A stretch of 64,000 nucleotides of DNA from Methylobacterium sp. J-067 (GTDB taxonomy: Bacteria > Pseudomonadota > Alphaproteobacteria > Rhizobiales > Beijerinckiaceae), in the NCBI RefSeq assembly GCF_022829465.1, contig NZ_JAKSXZ010000022.1:1-64000 (forward strand), in the 5' to 3' direction. The notes under the pieces are model-generated. The model saw nothing but the letters and a program-made list of their open reading frames with translations. It was not told the DNA's origin and ran no database searches. Shown in pieces: positions 25,501 through 32,745 of this stretch. Position 1 is the stretch's first letter; each line of letters begins with the position of its first letter. Both the position numbers and the translations under genes were made by a program.

Positions 25501-28500
25501 CCTCAACCGGAATGACACGTCCGCCCTGCCCGTCACGCTCTCCGGCGCGGGGGCCTTCGAAGTCCTCGGCGGGACGGCGGTGCTGACGGGCGATTCCTCC
25601 GGCTTCGCGGGCACCACCCGTATCGCCAACGGCGCGACCGTGCAGCTCGGCGACGGTGGGACGCGTGGCGCCCTCGGTGGCAGCGTCACCGCCGACGGGA
25701 CGCTGGCCTACAACCGCACCGACAGGTCCACCCTGTCGGACGCGATCCTCGGTTCGGGGGCGTTCCGCGTCCTGCGCGGGACGGCGGTGCTGACGGGCGA
25801 TTCCTCCCGCTTCACGGGCACGACCGGCGTCGGCCGCGGCGCGACCCTGCAGATCGGCGACGGCGGCAGGACGGGGACGCTCGGCGGGGCGGCGACCGTC
25901 GACGGAACCCTCGCCCTGAACCGCGCCGACACCGTCGAGGTGGGCACGGCGATCTCAGGCAGCGGCACCCTCGTCCAGCGCGGCGCGGGCAACACCCGGC
26001 TCACGGGGGACTCGTCCGCCTTCGCCGGCACGACCAACATCACCGCCGGCACGCTCAGCGTGAACGGCCGGCTCGGCGGCACGGTGAGTGTCGCGAGCGG
26101 CGGCACCCTCGGCGGCGGGGGGACGCTCGGCGGCTCGGTGAGCGTCGCGGACGGCGTCCTCGCCGCCGGCAACAGCCCCGGTACCCTCACCATCGCGGGC
26201 GATCTCGTCCTGTCGGCGGCCTCGATCCTCAATTTCGAGCTGGGGCAGGCGGGAGTCGTGGGCGGATCGCTGAACGATCTCGTCGCCGTCGGCGGCAACC
26301 TCACCCTGGCGGGCACGCTCAACGTGACCCAGGCGACGGGCGGCATCTACGGCGCGGGCGTCTACCGCCTGTTCACCTATGGCGGAACGCTGACGAACAA
26401 CGGGCTCGCCCTCGGCACCATGCCCACCGGCTCGGCGAACACCCTGCAGACGACGGTGCAGGGACAGGTCAACCTCATCAACAGCCAGGGCATGACCTTC
26501 AGCGTCTGGGACGGCACGGCGGGCGTGAAGAACGACGGGATCGTGCAGGGCGGCGACGGCGTGTGGACCGCCTCGGCCGCGCTCGGCGCGCCCAACACCG
26601 ACAACTGGACCACCACCAACGGGACCCCGAACGCGGCCTTCTCCAACGGCACCTATGTCCTGTTCGAGGCGCAGCCCGGCACGGTCACGGTGGATGGCGG
26701 CGCGGGGGCGATCCGCGTCACGGGGATCCAGTTCGCCGTCGATGGCTACCGGATCGTCGGCGATCCCGTCACCCTCAGCCAGGCAGCGACGCCGATCCGG
26801 GTCGGCGACGGCACCGCGGCCGGCGCGGGCATGACGGCCACGATCGGCAGCGTGCTGGCCGGCAACGGCCTGCTCAAATCCGACCTCGGCACGCTCATCC
26901 TGACGGGGGCCAACACCTACACGGGCGGCACCTCCATCGCCCAGGGCACCCTGGCGCTCGCCAGCACCGGCAGCATCGCCGCCTCCTCGGGGGTGACGGA
27001 TGACGGGACCTTCGACATCGCAGGGACGAACGCGGGCGCGTCGATCAAGAGCCTCGCCGGCAGCGGTAAGGTCGTGCTCGGCGACCGGACCCTCACCCTG
27101 ACGGATGCGCGGGACACCTTCGCTGGCAGCATCGGCGGAACGGGGGGCGTGACCGTGACCGGCGGCACGCAGACCCTGACGGGGGCCAATTCCTATACGG
27201 GCGCCACCACCATCACCCCCGGCGCGACCCTGGCGCTGGCGAGCAATGGCAGCATCGCGGCCTCGTCCGGCGTCGCCGACGACGGGACGTTCGACATCGC
27301 GGGCACGAATACGGGGGCGGCGATCACGACGCTCTCCGGCAGCGGCAATGTGGTGCTGGGCGACCGGACGCTGACCCTGACGAACGCGCGGGACAGCTTC
27401 GCCGGCACCCTCGGCGGGACGGGAGGCGTGACCGTTTCCGGCGGCACGCAGACCCTGACGGGTGCCAATCCCTACACGGGCGCCACGACCATCACCCCCG
27501 GCGCGACCCTGGCGCTGGCAGGCAATGGCAGCATCGGGGCCTCATCCGGCGTCAGCGACGACGGGACGTTCGACATCGCGGGCACGAATACGGGCGCCTC
27601 AATCACCTCGCTGTCCGGCGGCGGCAATGTCGTGCTGGGCGACCGGACGCTGACCCTGACGAATGCGCGGGACACCTTCGCGGGCGGCATCGGCGGGACG
27701 GGCGGTGTGACCGTGTCGGGCGGCACGCAGACCCTGGCGGGAGCCAATCCGTATACGGGCGCCACGACCGTCACCCCCGGCGCGACCCTGGCGCTCGCAG
27801 GCGGCGGCGGCATCGCGGCCTCGTCCGGCGTCACCGACGACGGGACGTTCGACATCGCCGGCACGAATGCGGGCGCGGCGATCACGACGCTCTCCGGCGG
27901 CGGCTATGTGGTGCTGGGCGACCGGACGCTGACCCTAACGAACGCGCGCGACACCTTCGCCGGCACCCTCGGCGGGACGGGCGGCCTCACCGTCGCGGGC
28001 GGGGCGGAGATCCTGACCGGAACCAACACCTATACGGGCGCCACCACCCTCACGCCCGGCGCGACCCTCGCCCTCACGGGCAACGGCAGCATCGCGGCCT
28101 CGTCGCGCGTCATCGACAACGGCACGTTCGACATCGCGGGCACGAACGCGGGCGCCTCGGTCGGAAGCCTCGCGGGCAACGGCACCGTCGTCCTCGGCGG
28201 CCGGACTCTGACCGTGACGGCGGGGCAGGACACGTTCGGCGGTACCATCGGCGGCGCGGGCGGCCTCACCGTCGCGGGCGGCACGCAGACCCTCGGCGGC
28301 ACCAACACCTATACGGGGGCGACCACCCTCACGCCCGGCGCGACCCTGGCGCTCGCGGGCGATGGCAGCATCGCGCCGTCGTCGGGCGTCACCGACGACG
28401 GCACGTTCGACATCGCGGGCACGAATACGGGGGCGGCGATCACCTCGCTCTCCGGCGGCGGCAATGTCGTGCTGGGCAACCGGACTCTCACCCTGACGAA

Positions 28501-31132
28501 CGCGCGGGATACCTTCGCGGGCGGCATCGGCGGCGCGGGCGGTGTCACCGTCGCGGGCGGGACGGAGACGCTAAGGGGGGCCAACGCCTATACGGGCGTC
28601 ACGACCATCACCCCCGGCGCGACCCTTGCGCTCACGGGCGCTGGCAGCATCGCGGCCTCGTCGCGCGTCATCGACAACGGGACGCTCGACCTCGCGGGGA
28701 CCGCCTCGGGCGCGTCGATCCGAAGCCTCGCCGGCACCGGCACGGTGGCGCTCGGCGGCCAGCCCCTCACGATCACGGCGGGGCAGGACAGCTTCGACGG
28801 CCGCATCGACGGGGCGGGCAGCCTCACCGTCGCGGGCGGGACGCAGACCCTGACCGGTGCCAACACCTATACCGGCGCGACCACCATCGCCCCCGGCGGC
28901 ACCCTGGCGCTCGCGGGCACCGGCAGCATCGCGGCGGCGTCCGGCGTGGTCGACAACGGGACGTTCAACATCGCCGGCACCGCGTCGGGCGCGGCGATCA
29001 CGACGCTCGCGGGCACCGGCACCGTGACGCTCGGCGCCCGGACGCTCACCCTGACGAACGCGCGGGACACGTTCGCCGGCCGCATCGACGGACCGGGCGG
29101 CCTCGCGGTGACGGGCGGGACGCAGGTCCTGGCCGGCGCCAACACCTATGGCGGCGGCACCGCCATCGCCCCCGGCGCCACCGTGCAACTCGCCGGCAGC
29201 GGCACGCTCGGCACCGGCCCCGTGGCGAACGAGGGCGTCCTCGCGGTCAACCGGGGCGATGCGCTCACCCTCGCCAACCCCATCGCGGGATCGGGGAGCC
29301 TCGCCCAGATCGGGGCCGGCACGACCACGCTGGCGGGGGCCAACACCTATACCGGCGGCACCTCTATTCAGGCCGGCACGCTCGTCGGGTCGGCGGGGAG
29401 CTTCGGCAGCGGCGCCATCACGAACGCCGGCACGCTGGTGCTGGATCAGGGCACGGATGCGCCCTTCGCCAACACGATCCTCGGCACCGGCAGCTTCATC
29501 AAGCGCGGGGCCGGCACCCTCGTCGTCACCGGGGATTCCGGGGCCTTCGCCGGCCCCACCACCCTCGTCGGGGGCGGCTTGCGGGTGAACGGCGCGCTGG
29601 CGGGCTCCGAGATCACGGCGTTGTCGGGCACGACCCTGTCCGGGTCGGGGCTCGTGGGGGCCGTGGTGGCGCGGGCGGGCTCCACCCTCGCGCCGGACGG
29701 CCTCACGGTGAAGGGCTCCACCCTGCAGCAGGCGGGCTCGGTCTACGCGGTCTCCCTGGCGGCGGCCGGCACGATCACGGGCCGGATCACCATCGGCGGC
29801 CGGGCGGTGATCGAGAGCGGGGCCATGCTCGCCGTGACCCGCCTCGGCACGGACGCGTTCCGGCCCAACACGCGCTACACGCTGATGAACGTGGCGGGGG
29901 GCGTGAGCGGCACCTTCACCCTCACCGGCGACACGATGGTCTCGGCCTTCTACGGCCTGCGCGACCATTATGGGCCGAACGAGGTCTATCTCGAAGTGGA
30001 GCGGGTGAGCACCTTCGTCGATGTGGCCCGCACCGCCAACCAGCGCGGCGTCGCCCTGAGCCTCGAAGCCATGCCGACCACCTCGCCCCTGCGCGCCGCG
30101 GCCGAGCGCCTGCCCAACGCCGCCACGGCGCGGGCGGCGTTCAGCGCCCTGTCCGGGAGCCTCCATGCCACGATGATGGGCCTGCAGGCGGCCGGCAGCG
30201 CCGCCTCGCGGGAGATCGTCCTCGGCCGGATGCGCGGCGACGGCAGCGCGACCTGCCTCGATGAGCCCCGGCGCCCCGAGGCCTCGCGGCGCGATTGCCC
30301 GGCGATCTGGGTGGCGGGTCTCGAAAGCTGGGGCCGGAGCGGCGGCACCGCCGAGGCGCAGGGCTTCCGATCCGGCCTCGGCGGCGTGCTGGCGGGTCTC
30401 GATGCCTCGATCTGGACCGGCAGCCGCCTCGGCCTGTTCGCGGGCTACCAGCGCCAGACGCTCACGGGCGCGCGTGGCGGCGGTTCCGCCTCGGCCGAGG
30501 CGCCCATCGTCGGCGCCTATGGCAGCGCGGACTGGGGCCGGTTCAGCCTGCGGACGGGGATGTCCTATGCCTGGGACGATGGGAAGGCGAGCCGGTTCGT
30601 GGCTCTTCCCGGCTTCTCGGACAGGCTGAGCAGCCATTCCGAATCCGGCACGGCGCAGGCCTTCGGAGAGATCGCCTACCGCTTCGAGATGAGCGTCACG
30701 GACCGCTTCACGGCCGCGCTGGAGCCGCTGGCCGGGCTCGCGGGGGTGCGTGTGGCCTCCGACGGCTTCACCGAGCGCGGCGGCCTCGCCGCCCTGGCGG
30801 TGGACCGGAGCGAGAGGGACACCGGCTTCGCGACGCTGGGCCTGCGCGGGCGGTTCGGCTTCGATGTCGGCGGCGTCGCGGTGGAGGCCACCGGCACCCT
30901 CGGCTGGCGCCACGCCTTCGGCGACGTGGTCCCGGTGCGGACGATGCGCTTCGCGGGAACCGGCCCCTTCCCGGTCCTGGGCGTGCCCCTCGACGAGGAC
31001 AGCCTCGTCGGCGATCTCGGGATCGGGGCGCAGGTCACGCAGGGCGTCAACCTGTCGGTGTCCTACACCGGCGAGGTCGGCGAGCGGGCGCACCGGCAGG
31101 GGGTGCGCGGCGCCTTCAACCTCGCCTTCTGA
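22505..31132 (+). CDS. Giant type V autotransporter with repeat-rich beta-helix passenger (about 2,875 aa)
   Basis: The N-terminus carries a long signal sequence: a basic stretch, then FAVAVCLLSSTALTPAHA, probably cut near residue 52. The passenger is Gly/Thr/Ser/Asn-rich. Residues about 55-350 read ANQIIVGKDNSGTLLV-type beta-helix rungs, then nine units of 65-70 residues (TGDSSGFAGTTRIANGATLQ), then eight units of 93 residues (GANTYTGATTITPGATLALA). Passenger-associated-transport-like repeats (VNGRLGGTVSVASGGTLGG) sit between and after. The last 280 residues (AIWVAGLESWGRSGG onward) are the autotransporter beta-barrel ending in phenylalanine, GAFNLAF. Likely a surface adhesin or aggregation factor; no protease or lipase motif was noticed. 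ATG 22505 is chosen; an in-frame GTG at 22487 is possible and the ribosome binding site is weak. Confidence 0.88.
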   Translation: MGWMKFDGPARLAVRVRLAISTAASRSLPLQAQRFAVAVCLLSSTALTPAHAASPALWTGTISSDWADARNWSSGSVPRLNVDTVEIDVTRQSVVETAGASANQIIVGKDNSGTLLVRSGQSLDISESSVPSLFVGQHTGSSGFIGINGVDSKIAAGGIVNIGVYGTGVVEIANGGKLTSRDEIDLGYFEVGILNIMSGGKVSSTKANIGFTPNGSAIRGSGTVSIDGTGSNWAASSNVTVGAGGNGRLTITDGGSLSAQNGSLGGDVNGVGNASVDGNNSTWTNNNGLTVGNLGTGTLTLSNGGKATATMAFLAKSPGSIGTINIGAAPNATAVAAGTLQVPVLTFGNGTGTLNFNHTGDAYEFAPQVSGGGAITLVAGKTILTADPSGFTGTTTINAGAKLQFGNDTGTTAPDLTYAGILAGAGTLEVLANTVRLTGASSGFAGTARIDSHKTLQVATSGSFGGTVHVDGKFRYASTATSFLNFEGVGSLALDSGRIIAVNNSSGYTGTATVAHGAVLQVAATGGTAVFGGAIGGAGLLEVVATGAGTLTGDASGFAGTVTIARGGTLRIGNGGRSGLLGGAVTNDGTLAFDRADASSFAGTLSGSGTITTRGGIVLMTGDSSAFAGETTVDAGATLRIDDGGTGGRLGGRIANSGTLTFGRIDSITASNVISGGGAVELHFGTVTLTGNSSGFTGTTRLANGATLQIGDGGTSGALGGNITDDGTLAYNRRDASTLAGAISGSGAFKILGGTAALTGDSSGFAGTTRIATGTTLQLDPGGALGGRITADGTLTYNRNDTSTLPGAISGSGRLSVLGGTAALTGDSSGFAGTTGIANGATLRIDAGGALGGGITDSGTLAYNRNDASTLAGAISGSGALDVLGGTAVLTGNSSGFAGTTRVANGATLQLGDGGTSGALGGSVAINGTLASRRSDSAILSATLTGAGTFDVSGGAVLTGDASGFTGTTRVANGATLQIGNGGAGGALGGSVVDRGTLALNRNDTSALPVTLSGAGAFEVLGGTAVLTGDSSGFAGTTRIANGATVQLGDGGTRGALGGSVTADGTLAYNRTDRSTLSDAILGSGAFRVLRGTAVLTGDSSRFTGTTGVGRGATLQIGDGGRTGTLGGAATVDGTLALNRADTVEVGTAISGSGTLVQRGAGNTRLTGDSSAFAGTTNITAGTLSVNGRLGGTVSVASGGTLGGGGTLGGSVSVADGVLAAGNSPGTLTIAGDLVLSAASILNFELGQAGVVGGSLNDLVAVGGNLTLAGTLNVTQATGGIYGAGVYRLFTYGGTLTNNGLALGTMPTGSANTLQTTVQGQVNLINSQGMTFSVWDGTAGVKNDGIVQGGDGVWTASAALGAPNTDNWTTTNGTPNAAFSNGTYVLFEAQPGTVTVDGGAGAIRVTGIQFAVDGYRIVGDPVTLSQAATPIRVGDGTAAGAGMTATIGSVLAGNGLLKSDLGTLILTGANTYTGGTSIAQGTLALASTGSIAASSGVTDDGTFDIAGTNAGASIKSLAGSGKVVLGDRTLTLTDARDTFAGSIGGTGGVTVTGGTQTLTGANSYTGATTITPGATLALASNGSIAASSGVADDGTFDIAGTNTGAAITTLSGSGNVVLGDRTLTLTNARDSFAGTLGGTGGVTVSGGTQTLTGANPYTGATTITPGATLALAGNGSIGASSGVSDDGTFDIAGTNTGASITSLSGGGNVVLGDRTLTLTNARDTFAGGIGGTGGVTVSGGTQTLAGANPYTGATTVTPGATLALAGGGGIAASSGVTDDGTFDIAGTNAGAAITTLSGGGYVVLGDRTLTLTNARDTFAGTLGGTGGLTVAGGAEILTGTNTYTGATTLTPGATLALTGNGSIAASSRVIDNGTFDIAGTNAGASVGSLAGNGTVVLGGRTLTVTAGQDTFGGTIGGAGGLTVAGGTQTLGGTNTYTGATTLTPGATLALAGDGSIAPSSGVTDDGTFDIAGTNTGAAITSLSGGGNVVLGNRTLTLTNARDTFAGGIGGAGGVTVAGGTETLRGANAYTGVTTITPGATLALTGAGSIAASSRVIDNGTLDLAGTASGASIRSLAGTGTVALGGQPLTITAGQDSFDGRIDGAGSLTVAGGTQTLTGANTYTGATTIAPGGTLALAGTGSIAAASGVVDNGTFNIAGTASGAAITTLAGTGTVTLGARTLTLTNARDTFAGRIDGPGGLAVTGGTQVLAGANTYGGGTAIAPGATVQLAGSGTLGTGPVANEGVLAVNRGDALTLANPIAGSGSLAQIGAGTTTLAGANTYTGGTSIQAGTLVGSAGSFGSGAITNAGTLVLDQGTDAPFANTILGTGSFIKRGAGTLVVTGDSGAFAGPTTLVGGGLRVNGALAGSEITALSGTTLSGSGLVGAVVARAGSTLAPDGLTVKGSTLQQAGSVYAVSLAAAGTITGRITIGGRAVIESGAMLAVTRLGTDAFRPNTRYTLMNVAGGVSGTFTLTGDTMVSAFYGLRDHYGPNEVYLEVERVSTFVDVARTANQRGVALSLEAMPTTSPLRAAAERLPNAATARAAFSALSGSLHATMMGLQAAGSAASREIVLGRMRGDGSATCLDEPRRPEASRRDCPAIWVAGLESWGRSGGTAEAQGFRSGLGGVLAGLDASIWTGSRLGLFAGYQRQTLTGARGGGSASAEAPIVGAYGSADWGRFSLRTGMSYAWDDGKASRFVALPGFSDRLSSHSESGTAQAFGEIAYRFEMSVTDRFTAALEPLAGLAGVRVASDGFTERGGLAALAVDRSERDTGFATLGLRGRFGFDVGGVAVEATGTLGWRHAFGDVVPVRTMRFAGTGPFPVLGVPLDEDSLVGDLGIGAQVTQGVNLSVSYTGEVGERAHRQGVRGAFNLAF
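24158..26002 (+). repeat. First repeat array of the autotransporter passenger (9 units of about 65-70 codons)
   Basis: Each unit begins TGDSSGFAGTTRIANGATLQ or a close variant, then GGALGGSVTxDGTLAYNR and ends SGSGAFEVLGGTAVL. The units diverge by substitutions and by short indels in the GGGTSG segment. Array limits are set on the first and last TGD/TGN motif. Confidence 0.8.
26906..29134 (+). repeat. Second repeat array of the autotransporter passenger (8 units of 279 bp)
   Basis: Unit pattern: GANTYTGATTITPGATLALA, SIAASSGVxDDGTFDIAGT, VVLGDRTLTLTNARDTFAG and GGTGGVTVxGGTQTL. The first unit is 276 bp, the other seven 279 bp. The period is also visible as evenly spaced open frames on the opposite strand. 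Nucleotide identity between neighbours is high, suggesting recent unequal crossing-over or conversion. Confidence 0.88.
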
Positions 31133-31145
31133 GGGGCCGCGAGGC

Positions 31146-31448
31146 TCACCGCAGGCCGAGCTGCGCCTTGTCGGTGAGCCGGCCGTTGCGGAAGGTCAGG
31201 GTCAGGTTCGCGCCGTAGGTGCCGTGCCCGGCCCAGCTATAGGTCGCCCGGTGATTGTCCCCGATGGTGAGGTGGGAGACGCGGCGCCCCTTGCAGCCGA
31301 GATGCTCCGTCACCCGGTGGAGGGTCATGCCCGTGTGCAGGGCGGCGTAATGCGCCTTGTCCACCCGGCACCCCTTCGCGGCGGCGGGGAGGGGGGCGGC
31401 CAGTGCCCCTGCGACCAGGGCGAGGCGGAGGGCGTCACTGCGAGTCAC
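31146..31448 (-). CDS. Small exported BamE/SmpA-like domain protein
   Basis: A 100-residue protein with signal peptide RLALVAGALAAPLPAAA and a mature region YAALHTGMTLHRVTEHLGCKG, then ATYSWAG and LTLTFRNGRLTDKAQLGL. The pattern (helix with 'GMT..EV...LG', then strands ending 'F.NG.L..K') fits the BamE/BLIP-like fold, but there is no lipobox, so it is probably a soluble periplasmic protein rather than BamE itself. Two Cys (CRV, GCKG) could form a disulfide. Its start overlaps the stop of the RND adaptor gene by 14 bases, so it is probably the second gene of that operon. Confidence 0.6.
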   Translation of the reverse strand: MTRSDALRLALVAGALAAPLPAAAKGCRVDKAHYAALHTGMTLHRVTEHLGCKGRRVSHLTIGDNHRATYSWAGHGTYGANLTLTFRNGRLTDKAQLGLR

Positions 31449-32706
31449 GGCGCGTGCTCCCGGTCTCGTCGGCCTTCATGCCCTGGCTCGCGTCCTGCGG
31501 GGCGCGGACCTCGACCTTCAGGTCCTGGCGCATGTCCTGAAGGTGGTCGGTCACGATCCGCTCGCCCTCCTTCAGGCCGGCGATGATCGCGGTGTTCTCC
31601 CCGAAGCTGTCGCCCGTCGTCACCGGCTTCTGGCGCACGATGCCCTGGTCATCGACCGCGTAGACGATCTGCTGTGCGAGGCGGGCCGAGAGCGCGATGG
31701 TGGGCACGAGGAGCTTGTCCTCCGTGCCGAGGGTCACGCGGGCGCGGACGAACTGGCCGGGCAGGAAGCGCTCGTCCTCGTTGGGGAGCAGGGCGCGCAC
31801 GAGGCGGCGGGCGGTGCGGGGGTCGAAGCGGTTGTCGAGCTGGTAGATCCTGGCCTTGCGGATCGGTTTGCCGGACTCGTCCAGCACCTCGACGGCGACG
31901 GGACCCTTCTGCATCGCCTCGCGCAGGGCCTCCGAATCCTCCGTGGAGAGGGCCATCTGCACGTCGATCGGATCGAGCTGCACCACGGTGACGAGCTGCG
32001 TCTGGTTCTCGATGACGAGGTCGCCGGGGTTGACGATCGAGAGGCTGGCGCGGCCGTCGAAGGGGGCGTTCACCTCGGCGTAGTCGAGGTTGAGGTTCTG
32101 GCGGGCGATGGACGCCTCGGCGCCCTGCACCTGCGCGGCGGCGGAGGCCGCGTTCGATTGCAATTGCTGCAGGCGCTGCTCGGAGGCGTAGCCCTTGTCC
32201 GCGAGGGAATCGGTGCGGTCCACCTCGGCCTGGGCGAATTGCAGCTGTGCCTTGGCCTGCGCCTCCTGGGCCTTGGCCTGGGCGAGGGCGACCTCGAAGG
32301 GGCGCTTGTCGATGCGGAAGAGCAATTGCCCCTTCTTCACGTGGCTGCCGGGCTCGAACGGCCGCGCGGTCACGTCGCCCGTCACCCGCGCCTGCAGGGC
32401 GGCGTCCTGCTGCGAAATGATCGTGCCCGTGTAGACGAAGCTGATCGGCACCGATTGCCGGTGCGCCGGCACCACCGTCACGGTGAGCGTGGGCTCGGCC
32501 TCGTCGGCCTTGGCGGGCGCCTGCCCCCCCGGCAGCATCGCCAGCATCGCGGAGGGCGAGGGCCTGCCCGCCGCGTACCAGCCGCCGCCTGCCAGGGCGA
32601 GGGCGAGCCCACCGCCCACCAGCCCAACCTTCACACCCCTGCGCACGCCGCTGAACCCCCCGCGTCGAACAGGACGGGGAACACGCCAAACCGGATCGCG
32701 TTGCAT
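31435..32706 (-). CDS. RND efflux periplasmic adaptor (membrane fusion protein)
   Basis: A 423-residue protein. Residues about 28-45 are a hydrophobic anchor (VGLVGGGLALALAGGGW). Then a lipoyl-like half (GTIISQQDAALQARVTGDV, GSHVKKGQLLFRIDKRPF), a long alpha-hairpin coiled coil at about 125-200 (ALAQAKAQEAQAKAQLQFAQ), the second lipoyl half (NLDYAEVNAPFDGRASL) and beta-barrel segments (FLPGQFVRARVTLG). It links an inner-membrane RND pump to an outer-membrane channel. It is divergent from its permease with only 39 bases between starts, so a later start such as GTG near the anchor is possible. No outer-membrane factor gene is adjacent. Confidence 0.88.
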   Translation of the reverse strand: MQRDPVWRVPRPVRRGGFSGVRRGVKVGLVGGGLALALAGGGWYAAGRPSPSAMLAMLPGGQAPAKADEAEPTLTVTVVPAHRQSVPISFVYTGTIISQQDAALQARVTGDVTARPFEPGSHVKKGQLLFRIDKRPFEVALAQAKAQEAQAKAQLQFAQAEVDRTDSLADKGYASEQRLQQLQSNAASAAAQVQGAEASIARQNLNLDYAEVNAPFDGRASLSIVNPGDLVIENQTQLVTVVQLDPIDVQMALSTEDSEALREAMQKGPVAVEVLDESGKPIRKARIYQLDNRFDPRTARRLVRALLPNEDERFLPGQFVRARVTLGTEDKLLVPTIALSARLAQQIVYAVDDQGIVRQKPVTTGDSFGENTAIIAGLKEGERIVTDHLQDMRQDLKVEVRAPQDASQGMKADETGSTRRDSQ

Positions 32707-32745
32707 GCCCGGCTTTCGCGGCCATCCCTGTCCAGGCGAGGTTCG

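Noticed and set aside
26906..29134. CRISPR array
   Set aside because: Repeats are contiguous, 279 bp, in frame with a protein and have no spacers.
31357..32745. A 463-codon upstream extension of the RND permease
   Set aside because: This part is antisense to the adaptor gene and low-complexity; the RND family N-terminus MFARFVDRPVLAG begins at 32746 with a ribosome binding site.
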